A stretch of DNA of 64,000 nt from Tuberibacillus calidus DSM 17572 (GCF_000430685.1 NZ_AUMM01000004.1:107788-171787), one strand, 5' to 3'; counted from the stretch's first letter, positions 56,835-64,000 are shown. The notes: generated by a model from the letters alone, not told the origin. Numbers and translations: made by a program.

Positions 56835-56840
56835 ACAGCA

Positions 56841-56869
56841 AAGTATGAAAAGAGACAATCGGATCGCAA
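56841..56869 (-). promoter_or_regulatory. Promoter-like sequence of the candidate small RNA
   Basis: On the minus strand TTGCGA (56869-56864), 17-base spacer, ATACTT (56846-56841). The predicted start is near 56834. Confidence 0.45.
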
Positions 56870-57282
56870 GTGTTTGGTTCATATATACCGAATCTTGACC
56901 CCCCACGGCTTTCTTGGCTAGATCCCTAAATACAAACTGAACCAAACGTGATGCGGATCCGAAAGCCGACATGTTCCCCTAATGTCGACTTGCATCTATA
57001 TCATAACGTTTGCCCCATTACAAATTCATTACACTTTCGGCCTAATCGGAAAATTTTTTTAGAAGTAAAAGCTAGTATAAAAGATTCGGATCTCCCACAG
57101 TATCGTGTACCGTGTTATTTTCAAGAGTCTGTGACTATAAAATCTAGCCCAAGCACAATGAACGTTAGCTTCCCGGGGGATCGGCGGTCAAAACATCCGC
57201 AAACTAAATTTGTGCTATTTTTCTCAAGAGAGCGGCGATAAAAACTCGCGCAACGGCTAGAAACTCAGTTTAACTCTGTAAA

Positions 57283-57312
57283 AAAAAGACCGGGTGTATG
57301 CCCGATTTTTTT
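57283..57312 (+). terminator. Orphan terminator
   Basis: CGGG-TGTATG-CCCG (57291-57304) with a run of A before and seven T after, so it could work in both directions. No supported gene ends here. Confidence 0.55.
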
Positions 57313-57344
57313 ATACTGAAAAAAAGTATATTATTTTTCAGGCC

Positions 57345-57475
57345 AGTATAAGGATCACTAAGGTTTTTGCCTCGGCAACAAGGCTTTGTACTGGTAAGAA
57401 ATTATTTATTAGGCGAGCCTAGGGGCCACTAAGGCACTATCTTCAACTAAAAGCCTGGGCGGAGCCTATTTTTTT
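57345..57475. repeat. Dispersed palindromic repeat, two adjacent diverged copies
   Basis: First: AGTATAAGGATCACTAAGG, GCCTCGGCAACAAGGCTT, then GTACTGGTAAG. Second: AGGGGCCACTAAGGCA, CTTCAACTAAAAGCC, then GGCGGAGCCTATTTTTTT. The order of blocks matches the 56.1-kb copy. Confidence 0.6.
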
Positions 57476-57554
57476 AATGGGCCTAATCAAGGCACTATAA
57501 TCAGGCTGATGTTCCCGTTGCGCAGTAATAGGTATGGGTTGCCGTCTCGGGTTC

Positions 57555-57845
57555 TATCGGCCATTTAGGGCTGAAAATTTTTTTGGAATGGTCGATAGCT
57601 TGAATTTATTGGAAAATCGAAGCTGATTTGAAGGCTGTTTTGTCAATATCTGTATCCTATTGACCATTTTTAAATCAGAAGGGGATCAAAATGGTGTTTA
57701 GAAAGGTTCTAACGTCCATTTTGGACTGAAAAATTTTTTAAAACGGCTGATAGCTAGAATTTATTGGAAAAACATGACCCGTTTGGGAGTTGTTTTACCA
57801 ATCTCTGTATCCTATTGATCGTATTAAAGTGAGAAACGGGTCATA
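57555..57845. repeat. Second array of the 155-bp unit, about 2 copies
   Basis: TGACCATTTTTAAATCAG at 57661 and TGATCGTATTAAAGTGAG at 57816 are 155 bases apart. CTGAAAATTTTTTTGGAATGG, AGCTTGAATTTATTGG and TATCTGTATCCTATTG blocks correspond one-to-one to the 32.4-kb array. Confidence 0.85.
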
Positions 57846-57970
57846 ATGGTCTTTAAATTAGGGCGCACTACGATTTTGCTTCCCGCGGACTGGAATAGGA
57901 CGCCTTCGAAACCTTGCTGCAATTTACCCCGATAATTAGAATCCACACCCCCATACGAGATCAGAGAAAT
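57843..57970 (-). pseudogene. Possible dUTPase remnant
   Basis: The minus strand encodes SYGGVDSNYRGKL, then GVLFQSAGSKIVVRP. This resembles the dUTPase substrate-binding motif (G-V/L-I-D-S-D-Y-R-G) and the strand after it. Only about 40 residues match; the rest of the frame does not, and the 155-bp array lies at its 3' side. It may be chance similarity. Confidence 0.2.
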
Positions 57971-58289
57971 TGTCATGAAGCGTGTGTGCCCGAAAAAGGC
58001 TTTAAGCTTTCGATTTTCCCAAAATGATCTCCCAATCTGAGGTAAAAAATCCTGCATGAAGGAGCGGACTAAAAAACGTCCCACTAGCATCCCGAAACCG
58101 GGACACAGTGGGACGTGTAACTGTGTCAATGGATATGAAGTTAAGAAAAATGCCTGATTCGTGGTGATCACATGGTTTTCTAAGTCTGTTCAATCTGGTG
58201 GATAAATGATTCCTTCATCTGAGCGCGGAAGCAAGGCGTATTGATCCCCTGTCATAATGAACAATTACACAAAATGTCGGCCTGTAGTT

Positions 58290-58715
58290 CCCGCCAACTG
58301 AGATGACGCGCTGTAACCCGTACGACTGTAGCATCACTGATGCATCCTTCAAATCCCAAATCACTCATGCTGTAAGGCGCCACCCACTCTATCAAGCAAA
58401 ACGGCACATCCAGCGATTTTTCGTGAACCGTGCCACTTCAGTGACATCCCCTTGGAACTCGGTAAACCTATGTCGTACAACGAAACGCACATCATCCATG
58501 CCGTCCTGCATAACCCAGTTATCTGCTCAACTCGGCCATCTGCTCAACCGAGCTAACCCGGACGACTCCGCACCGCTGTACGGCCTCAATAACACTGACT
58601 CGCCCCCTTGCGACTTCCAGCCACTGTATACCTCCATGCCAAAGCTGCAGTATCGCCTCCTAGGTACCTCCACGCCAAAACCGCATCATCGGCCCCCACA
58701 TCACCCAAATCCACA
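58290..58715. other. Non-coding, GC-richer degenerate DNA beyond the BTAD gene
   Basis: No supported gene. Short imperfect repeats are visible: ATCTGCTCAAC occurs at 58528 and 58545, and TACCTCCATGCCAAAGC at 58629 is repeated with changes at 58665 (36 bases apart). An open plus-strand frame (58303-58767) has no ribosome binding site and an odd Thr/His/Pro composition. Confidence 0.45.
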
Positions 58716-60230
58716 TCACCGCCCTCTAACCCGCGCGATGATTTCGTTGATTTTCTCCTTGCAGTAGCCGTCGTAGATTTCGACAGCTTGGCCTTCGCGC
58801 AGGAGTTCGAGGGCATCATCGTAGGCTTCGTGTTCTTCGCAGCGGTTGACGAGCTTCATGAGCAAGTTGGCAAGCTTGTTTTCGACGGTGATCCTTAAGT
58901 CGACAATCCATGGCGCGTTCAGTCCGGATAGAAAGCCGCTTTGGTAAAGCTCGATGAGGTGCAGGAATTCCGCTTTCATCTCTTTCAAGTCGCGGCCTTC
59001 ATGGAAATTTTCGTGAAGCGCGTGAATAAACCGGGTGACATCGCTATTGACATGGCATTGCAGGCTGACTGAGCCGCGCGTAACTTTTAGAGCATTGACT
59101 AATTCGGCATCCCCCGTCGACTCAAAAATCGATTTCAGATGATTCAACATCACGCGCAAGTAATTTTTCGCTTTTTCGGCATCGACTTCCGAGAAAAACG
59201 CATCGATCAAGGCTTCGCGGGGCACGGTTTTTTCGAGTGCGAGATATAGCAAAAGCTCTCGGGACGAGCGACGGGTCCATGCCCCATCGATGGGCAGGCC
59301 TCGCCATTTCACCGAAAACTTACCGATTGTCCGGATTTCCAGAACCGGTGCGGCGACTTCCATTTTATACGCGTTTTCCAGCGCCTCTCTCATTTTTTTT
59401 AAGAGAAAATGATAACTCGGCGGATGAGACGACTCCGGCGGATTCGCCCAGAATTCTCTCACTGAACGGATGAAAAGCTCGGGATGATCGATAAAAACAG
59501 CATTGCGCGCATTCGGGAAAATTTGCACGCGGCTTGCCGGAATCACCGACCCATATAACGCAATATAATGGGGCGGGAAAATGGGATTTCGGTCACCGTT
59601 TATCAAAAGCGTCGGTACGCGAATGCCTGGAAGGTGTTCCATCAACGAATGGCCGTTGCCAAAAATGAGCCGGACGCCCTTGCGATACATATCCGGGTCT
59701 ACTTTACGGACGGCGTTCTCGATTAAGGCTCTTTTTTCCTGTTCCGTTCCAACGACTTCGGATTGAATGATTCTTTCGGCAAAGCTTTCGATATGATCCT
59801 TTATGTATAAAGACCGGGCGGAATACTCATAGCTGTATATTTCTTGGGGGAAGTAAAGGGGTGTCGAGACGAGCGTTAACGAGCGCACGCCGGCCCATTG
59901 TCGAGCGAAGCGGATGCCGATAATCCCACCAAAGCCATGCCCGATGATATGACAGCGCTTAACTTTTAAGTGGTGTGCGAGTTGTTTCAGACCGTTGACC
60001 ATTAAATCCCATGATAATGGCTGAGTGACAGCATCCGACTGTCCGTGTCCGCACAGATCATATAGTAAAATATGATAATCGCCCCGAAACCCATCCACCA
60101 CACCGCTCCAAATGTTGTGGTCAAGACTTAAACCATGGATGAAAATAACGGACTCGGCTTGGGATTTCCGCGCTTTGAAAAACTCATAAGCTAACCGGGT
60201 ACCGGTATCTTTTCTGACAAGATAATCCAT
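58716..60230 (-). CDS. Transcriptional regulator: inactive alpha/beta-hydrolase domain fused to a BTAD (SARP-like) domain
   Basis: A 504-residue two-part protein. Residues about 1-262 have the alpha/beta-hydrolase fold: oxyanion HG near 32, LYDLCGHGQSD, nucleophile elbow GHGFGG at 97-102, acid GDRNPI (Asp212). The nucleophile is Gly99 instead of Ser, and the catalytic His position reads PNARNAVF (Asn243), so catalysis should be lost. Residues about 297-390 form a winged-helix DNA-binding domain (LEIRTIGKFSV, RELLLYLALE) and about 400-500 a helical BTAD. The likely role is a ligand-sensing activator. The start ATG 60230 follows GGGGGGAAG. It faces away from the exopolysaccharide genes. Confidence 0.85.
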   Translation of the reverse strand: MDYLVRKDTGTRLAYEFFKARKSQAESVIFIHGLSLDHNIWSGVVDGFRGDYHILLYDLCGHGQSDAVTQPLSWDLMVNGLKQLAHHLKVKRCHIIGHGFGGIIGIRFARQWAGVRSLTLVSTPLYFPQEIYSYEYSARSLYIKDHIESFAERIIQSEVVGTEQEKRALIENAVRKVDPDMYRKGVRLIFGNGHSLMEHLPGIRVPTLLINGDRNPIFPPHYIALYGSVIPASRVQIFPNARNAVFIDHPELFIRSVREFWANPPESSHPPSYHFLLKKMREALENAYKMEVAAPVLEIRTIGKFSVKWRGLPIDGAWTRRSSRELLLYLALEKTVPREALIDAFFSEVDAEKAKNYLRVMLNHLKSIFESTGDAELVNALKVTRGSVSLQCHVNSDVTRFIHALHENFHEGRDLKEMKAEFLHLIELYQSGFLSGLNAPWIVDLRITVENKLANLLMKLVNRCEEHEAYDDALELLREGQAVEIYDGYCKEKINEIIARVRGR

Positions 60231-60474
60231 GGTCTTCCCCCCTAAGCGCAGCAAACGAACTCGATGAAGCCTTTTTGCCTATTATAACGTATTCCCTCGT
60301 CGATGACCAAAAAAGATAGAAAAGAATGGTAAACACTCGACCACCTCATGCAGGCATTCAACAAAAATCCATTCCATATAAAAAAAATCGACAGCAATCT
60401 GCAACATGACTTACTAAAAACGTCGCATAATGTCGGAAAAATTTTACAAATTATAGGACTATAAGACCTATCTT

Positions 60475-60508
60475 TGTAATGGTTGTGTAACGGTAAATCA
60501 TTTATCAT
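60475..60508 (+). promoter_or_regulatory. TGTAAC direct-repeat promoter element, copy 1
   Basis: TGTAAT (60475-60480) and TGTAAC (60486-60491) are 11 bases apart, then exactly 11 bases to a -10-like TATCAT (60503-60508). The same layout recurs at 60854-60887. On the other strand the half-sites read GTTACA/ATTACA with 5-base spacing, like PhoP/OmpR-type regulator sites. It lies upstream of the 60569 gene. Confidence 0.5.
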
Positions 60509-60568
60509 TATAAAGAATGTGGGACAAAAGTCCCAAAACCAACAAAATGGCTTCGGGGAGTGAAAAGA

Positions 60569-60820
60569 TTGGATCGATATCATTTCTATTTAGAATTTGA
60601 TGGAAAGCGTACTCATGCTAAGGCGTACGATGCCCCCGTCGAACAAATTATGGCGACCGACATTCATCAGGCCATTGAACGCTTTTGCCGGCGGAAACAT
60701 CTTGAATGTGTTCAATATGAAGCACTGTCCGACGAAGCCTATCGCGCTTATATGGTCAAAAAAGCCTTTCTTAAGCCACCCGTGGAGCAAGTCTATTATA
60801 TTGAAGTCAGTCTCTCATAA
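60569..60820 (+). CDS. Small conserved-looking protein of unknown function
   Basis: An 83-residue soluble protein with even composition: starts MDRYHFYLEFDGKRTHAKAY, continues MATDIHQAIERFCRRKHLEC, and ends with PPVEQVYYIEVSLS; the termini look like beta strands around a central helix. It is not a family I recognise. TTG 60569 is used because CGGGGAGTG lies about 10 bases upstream; GTG 60560 overlaps that site. A promoter-like direct repeat precedes it and a terminator lies 90 bases after it. A GGGAC/GTCCC hairpin (60522-60535) lies in its leader. Confidence 0.65.
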   Translation: MDRYHFYLEFDGKRTHAKAYDAPVEQIMATDIHQAIERFCRRKHLECVQYEALSDEAYRAYMVKKAFLKPPVEQVYYIEVSLS

Positions 60821-60853
60821 ATATGACTTTAGATGGACGGCTTTTTTCCTTAT

Positions 60854-60887
60854 TGTAACGGAAGTGTAACGATAGCGGGTGTATGAT
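60854..60887 (+). promoter_or_regulatory. TGTAAC direct-repeat promoter element, copy 2
   Basis: TGTAAC (60854-60859) and TGTAAC (60865-60870), 11-base period, then 11 bases to TATGAT (60882-60887). Architecture identical to copy 1 at 60475. A transcript from here would meet the terminator at 60910 before reaching the wzz-type gene. Confidence 0.5.
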
Positions 60888-60909
60888 ATGTATGTTGAAA
60901 TGATACGAA

Positions 60910-60942
60910 AAGGACAAAACTACTACGGTAGTTCCTTTTTTT
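60910..60942 (+). terminator. Terminator/attenuator before the exopolysaccharide genes
   Basis: AACTAC (60918-60923) pairs with GTAGTT (60928-60933), extended by AAGGA/TCCTT, then seven T. It ends the 60569 gene, or attenuates a short transcript from 60882. Confidence 0.75.
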
Positions 60943-61032
60943 GACATAAAATTGACGAGAAAACGGTGATTTTGTCGATGTGGAAGTTTTTTCTTTGAGT
61001 CTCCGAATCTTTAAAATACTCGGGGCATTCTA

Positions 61033-61041
61033 TGCTATAAT
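61033..61041 (+). promoter_or_regulatory. Extended -10 promoter of the exopolysaccharide regulatory genes
   Basis: TGCTATAAT: a TG extended -10 followed by consensus TATAAT (61036-61041), 56 bases before the wzz-type ATG. No good -35 at the right distance. Confidence 0.5.
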
Positions 61042-61096
61042 AACAACATAGTTTAGCAAAGATACGATTCGACAGTAATGGAGGCTCAAACGATTC

Positions 61097-61840
61097 ATGG
61101 AAGAAACAATCAGTTTGCAAGAGATATTCCAAATACTAAAGAAACGGCTTGTGATGATTATCGTCATAACGCTTTTGGCTTCCGCCGCGAGCGCTTTTGT
61201 GACCTATTTTTTCATCACGCCGAAATATGAAGCTCAAACTCAGATTCTCGTCAACCAAGCGCAACAAGACCCATCCCAATACAATGTCAGTCAAATTCAG
61301 GCGAACGTCCAGTACGTCAATACATACAGCGTGATCATCAAAAGCCCGACTGTCTTGAAGGATGTGATCGACAAACTTCACCTGGATCTCACACCTAATG
61401 ATTTAAAAGAAATGATTTCGGTGAATAGTGAAAAAGATTCACAAGTGTTCACGGTAGCCGTTCAAGATGCCGATCCCGCTAAAGCGGTTAAAATCGCAGG
61501 CACCATTGCCGCGGTTTTTAAAGAAAAGATTCCGCAAATTATGAATGTCAATAACGTCACGATCTTGTCTAAAGCGCAAATTTCGAACGACGGCTCACCT
61601 GTATCACCGAAGCCGAAGTTAAACATCGCCATTGCATTTGTCGTCGGTTTAATGATTTCAGTAGGACTAGCCTTCCTGCTGGAATACCTTGATAACACGA
61701 TTAAATCTGAAGACGATATTGAGAAAGATTTGGGTTTACCTTTCTTAGGCATGGTCGCCGAAGCGAAAATGGACGACTTAAAGCCATTATCATCACGTAC
61801 GCGCCGCACGGTACCGGGGGGTGAGCGGCTTGAGGCGTAA
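61097..61840 (+). CDS. Wzz-type polysaccharide chain-length / BY-kinase modulator (YwqC/CapA-like)
   Basis: Membrane activator of the tyrosine kinase encoded next. The 247-residue protein has a Wzz domain with two membrane helices (about 20-42 and 175-195) flanking an external region (PKYEAQTQILVNQAQQDPSQ at the start; SPVSPKPKLNIAIAF before helix 2, with the Pro-rich motif). It has a cytoplasmic tail, EYLDNTIKSEDDIEKDLGLPFLG, that docks the kinase. ATG 61097 follows TGGAGGC. It overlaps the kinase gene. This is the split modulator/kinase form found in Gram-positive bacteria. Confidence 0.92.
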   Translation: MEETISLQEIFQILKKRLVMIIVITLLASAASAFVTYFFITPKYEAQTQILVNQAQQDPSQYNVSQIQANVQYVNTYSVIIKSPTVLKDVIDKLHLDLTPNDLKEMISVNSEKDSQVFTVAVQDADPAKAVKIAGTIAAVFKEKIPQIMNVNNVTILSKAQISNDGSPVSPKPKLNIAIAFVVGLMISVGLAFLLEYLDNTIKSEDDIEKDLGLPFLGMVAEAKMDDLKPLSSRTRRTVPGGERLEA

Positions 61841-62525
61841 GCGCACGAATCTCAACAGCATGAAACAACGGTTGCTGATCACGCATCTGAATCCGAAATC
61901 GCCGATCGCCGAACAATATCGCACGATCCGCACGAACATCGATTTTTCAATCGCTGACCGCAATTTGCGCTCACTTGTCGTCACTTCCTCCAGCCCAGGC
62001 GAAGGAAAATCGATGACAGCGGCCAATCTTGCCGTTGTCATGGCTCAGCAAGGCCGCAAAGTGCTACTGGTGGATGCCGACCTTCGCAAGCCAACGGTTC
62101 ATTATACGTTCCGTTTGATCAATACCGAAGGCTTGTCCAATCTTTTAACCAAGCGAGCGACACTTACCGAAGTTATTAGGAAAACCGATGTCGATAACCT
62201 CTACGTCATCACCAGCGGACCGATTCCGCCAAACCCGGCGGAACTGCTTAGTTCGCGGGCGATGCATGATTTTATGACTGAGGCGCTCGGCATTTTTGAC
62301 ATCATCATTTTCGATACGCCGCCAGTGCTCGCCGTTACGGATGCACAGGTTCTCTCAAGCCAAGCCGACGGCACCGTGCTTGTCGTCGCAAGCGGCACAA
62401 CAGAGAAAGATGCAGCGCTGGAAGCCAAAGACCTCTTGCAAAAATCGCAAGCGCGCATTTTAGGCGTGGTGCTCAACCGTCAGCCGATCAAAAACAGCCG
62501 CTACTATTACTATTACGGAAATTAA
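61830..62525 (+). CDS. Bacterial tyrosine (BY) kinase, CapB/YwqD-like
   Basis: P-loop tyrosine autokinase controlling exopolysaccharide synthesis. About 231 residues. EQYRTIRTNIDFS (oligomerisation motif), Walker A SSSPGEGKSMTAANLA, Walker A' VLLVDADLRKPTVH, Walker B IIIFDTPPVLAVTDAQ, and a C-terminal tyrosine cluster SRYYYYYGN that is autophosphorylated. The start is either TTG 61830 (better spacing to GGGGGG) or GTG 61821, both inside the 3' end of the modulator gene. The phosphatase gene follows after 110 bases. Confidence 0.93.
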   Translation: MRRKRTNLNSMKQRLLITHLNPKSPIAEQYRTIRTNIDFSIADRNLRSLVVTSSSPGEGKSMTAANLAVVMAQQGRKVLLVDADLRKPTVHYTFRLINTEGLSNLLTKRATLTEVIRKTDVDNLYVITSGPIPPNPAELLSSRAMHDFMTEALGIFDIIIFDTPPVLAVTDAQVLSSQADGTVLVVASGTTEKDAALEAKDLLQKSQARILGVVLNRQPIKNSRYYYYYGN

Positions 62526-62635
62526 GAAAAGATAAACGAGATGCAGTTTTCCTAAAAATAGGATAGGTCATTGAATACAATAGAGATAGAGATTGAAAGC
62601 ATACGAGATGAGCACGAAACAAAGGGGATAAAACC

Positions 62636-63403
62636 GTGATTGATTTACATTGCCATATCCTCCCGGGGGTGGATGATGGGGCAAAAACCGAACAAGATGC
62701 GCTGGAGATGGCGCGGGCGGCGTGTGCGGAGGGGATTACGCACATTGTCGCCACCCCGCACCATCGAAACGGCGTCTATGAAAATACGAAAGACGAAATC
62801 ATTGACCAAGTCCAGCTGCTGAATGAATGGCTCGACCAAGAAGGCCTTCCCGTCATGATTCTCCCGGGACAAGAAAACCGCATACAGGGAGATCTGGTCG
62901 AGAAACTCGAAGCCGGGGACATTTTAACGATGAACCGTACGGGGAAATACGTGTTTGTCGAATTCCCGACCTCACATGTACCACGATATACAGCCCGCAT
63001 CTTTTACGATTTGCAGCTTTCCGGCATCATACCCGTGATTGTACATCCTGAACGAAATCACGAGATTGAAAAATCACCAGAAGTCCTCTACGAACTGATC
63101 AATAACGGCGCGCTGTCGCAAGTGACGGCGGCAAGCGTCATCGGTAAGTTCGGCAAGAAAATACAGAAGCTTACCTATAAAATTTTGGACCATCAATTGG
63201 CGCATTTCATTGCCTCTGATGCACACAACACGACATCGCGCGCTTTCCATCTCCGCGAAGCGTACGAAACGGTCGCGTCTGACTTCGGGGTCGAGCTTCG
63301 TTATCTTCTCGAAGAAAACGCGGATCTTTTAATTCACGGCCAGTCCGTGAATGCCGAACCGCCGATGCCGATTAAGGAAAGAAAATTTTTGGGGATTTTC
63401 TAG
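62636..63403 (+). CDS. PHP-type protein tyrosine phosphatase, CpsB/YwqE-like
   Basis: Mn-dependent phosphatase that dephosphorylates the BY-kinase. The 255-residue PHP-domain protein has the metal-binding motifs [14 protein letters not shown] at the start, ATPHH near residue 40, [11 protein letters not shown] near 138, and [10 protein letters not shown] near 196, with all expected His and Asp present. It starts with GTG after AAAGGGGATAAAA. It completes the modulator/kinase/phosphatase set. gtaB follows 22 bases later and would supply UDP-glucose if it were intact. Confidence 0.94.
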   Translation: MIDLHCHILPGVDDGAKTEQDALEMARAACAEGITHIVATPHHRNGVYENTKDEIIDQVQLLNEWLDQEGLPVMILPGQENRIQGDLVEKLEAGDILTMNRTGKYVFVEFPTSHVPRYTARIFYDLQLSGIIPVIVHPERNHEIEKSPEVLYELINNGALSQVTAASVIGKFGKKIQKLTYKILDHQLAHFIASDAHNTTSRAFHLREAYETVASDFGVELRYLLEENADLLIHGQSVNAEPPMPIKERKFLGIF

Positions 63404-63425
63404 CACGAAACAGGGGGAACGTCAC

Positions 63426-63660
63426 ATGAACACCGTCAGAAAAGCAATTATACCGGCTGCCGGGCTCGGCACGCGTTTTTTGCCAGCGACAAAGGCGATG
63501 CCGAAGGAAATGCTGCCGATCGTTGACAAGCCGACGATCCAATACATCGTCGAAGAAGCGGTCAAGGCTGGCATCGAAGATATCATTATCGTCACCGGCA
63601 AAGGCAAACGCGCGATTGAGGATCACTTCGACAACGCTTTTGAACTCGAACAAAACCTGA
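63426..63660 (+). pseudogene. gtaB: UTP-glucose-1-phosphate uridylyltransferase, interrupted
   Basis: Makes UDP-glucose from UTP and glucose-1-phosphate, for exopolysaccharide, teichoic acid and glycolipids. The first 78 codons are typical: [20 protein letters not shown] (nucleotide loop), [29 protein letters not shown]. After FELEQNL near 63660 the sequence leaves the family and stops at 63698 with 11 unrelated codons; a complete protein has about 290 residues. An ISLre2-type transposase gene starts 113 bases later, so the gene is split by an insertion sequence. The remaining 3' part should lie beyond the window. Confidence 0.9.
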
Positions 63661-64000
63661 CAATAAGTATGTGTAAAATATTTCTCGAAGCAAAATGATG
63701 GAAAAAAATAGAGAAGGCACTCTAACATAAATGTATGCCACCAAGCAAATACATTTGAAGAGAGGCCTTCTCATGGAAAACATTATACCAAAAATATACC
63801 AATTGTTAAATGAAACTCGCGATTTTATTTCGTTTGAAGAACAGCTTAAACGGCTGATGTACAGCACATTTGCCGACGTGATGGGCATTGTCTTTGGTCA
63901 ACTCGATGAAGCCATTGTGAATGAAAAAAGAAAAGAAGGATGGAAAAGAGAACGTAAAGATAAAAAGACGTTGACGTTTACTTTTGGGGCTGTGACTTAC
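63661..64000 (+). mobile_element. ISLre2-type insertion sequence, left end
   Basis: The element begins between about 63655 and 63675, where gtaB homology ends, and runs off the window. A non-coding left end of about 110 bases precedes the transposase gene. It contains an inverted repeat GAGAAGGC...GAGGCCTTCTC (63712-63719 and 63761-63772) that may regulate transposase translation. The right end and target duplication cannot be seen. Confidence 0.82.
63773..64000 (+). CDS. ISLre2 family transposase (N-terminal part)
   Basis: The first 76 codons of a transposase, open to the end of the window. MENIIPKIYQLLNETRDF, the segment FEEQLKRLMYSTFADVMG, then QLDEAIVNEKRKEGWKRERKDKKT and FTFGAV, follow the ISLre2 (UPF0236) N-terminal pattern of about 80 residues before the catalytic domain. 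ATG 63773 follows GAAGAGAGG. The catalytic residues lie outside the window, so activity cannot be judged. Confidence 0.85.
   Translation, partial: MENIIPKIYQLLNETRDFISFEEQLKRLMYSTFADVMGIVFGQLDEAIVNEKRKEGWKRERKDKKTLTFTFGAVTY

Noticed and set aside
56661..56972. 103-codon minus-strand frame across the candidate small RNA
   Set aside because: It would read through the strong terminator hairpin and has no family features.
58303..58767. 154-codon plus-strand frame overlapping the end of the BTAD gene
   Set aside because: No ribosome binding site; odd Thr/His/Pro-rich composition from degenerate repeats.

Overview
The window is chromosomal DNA of an endospore-forming, probably flagellated member of the Bacillota (order Bacillales) with moderate GC. 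The evidence is the conserved run prfA-prmC-spoIIR-ywlB-ywlC-mntP-ywlE-ywlG-glyA-upp-atp operon-ywzB-ywmB-murA-spoIID-spoIIQ, and further on spoIIID-mbl-flhO-flhP-fabZ. Sporulation genes (spoIIR, spoIID, spoIIQ, spoIIID, cotH, a YjcZ-type peptide) confirm the lifestyle. The genus cannot be fixed from the sequence alone. No rRNA, tRNA or CRISPR array was seen.

Layout. 1-8.3 kb: translation termination (prfA, prmC), tRNA t6A synthesis (ywlC), Mn export (mntP), arginine phosphatase (ywlE, with an unusual insertion), glyA and upp; rpiB, usual between ywlE and ywlG, is absent. 8.5-15.9 kb: complete F1Fo ATP synthase operon atpZ-I-B-E-F-H-A-G-D-C with two strong intercistronic hairpins. 16.2-21 kb: ywzB, ywmB, murA, spoIID, spoIIQ. 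21-39.8 kb: a long accessory block between spoIIQ and spoIIID. It holds a DUF1028 / Lrp / peptide ABC transporter / gamma-glutamyltransferase cluster, a two-gene chromate transporter, a DrrAB-type exporter beside a two-component system, a GNAT, and arrays of tandem repeats. 39.8-44.5 kb: spoIIID, mbl, flhO, flhP, an EpuA-like gene, fabZ. 44.5-50.5 kb: GntR with a DUF1648 membrane protein, two methyltransferases, a MarR regulator and a VOC protein. 50.9-56 kb: a spore-associated region with a YjcZ peptide, a kinase-fold APH protein, a cluster of (Gly-Ser-Gly-Ser-His)n coat-like protein, CotH kinase and SET-domain protein, and a DUF3231 protein. 56-58.7 kb: 2.7 kb without a convincing protein gene but with repeats and a candidate small RNA. 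58.7-64 kb: a regulator made of a dead alpha/beta hydrolase fused to a BTAD domain, a small unknown gene, and an exopolysaccharide phosphoregulatory set (Wzz-type modulator, BY-kinase, PHP-type phosphatase). It ends in gtaB, which is cut after about 78 codons by an ISLre2-type insertion sequence running off the window.

Two themes stand out. First, intergenic DNA is full of repeats: a dispersed palindromic element with compensatory stem changes (at least seven places), a 155-bp unit tandemly repeated at two loci 25 kb apart, and separate arrays with periods of about 27, 66, 21 and 85 bp. Second, the 52.7-54.7 kb minus-strand cluster puts a Ser/His repeat protein with a Lys-rich tail beside a protein Ser kinase (CotH) and a SET-domain (lysine methyltransferase fold) protein, suggesting a multiply modified spore-coat protein. 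I consider this cluster and the pseudo-hydrolase/BTAD regulator the best candidates for undescribed biology.
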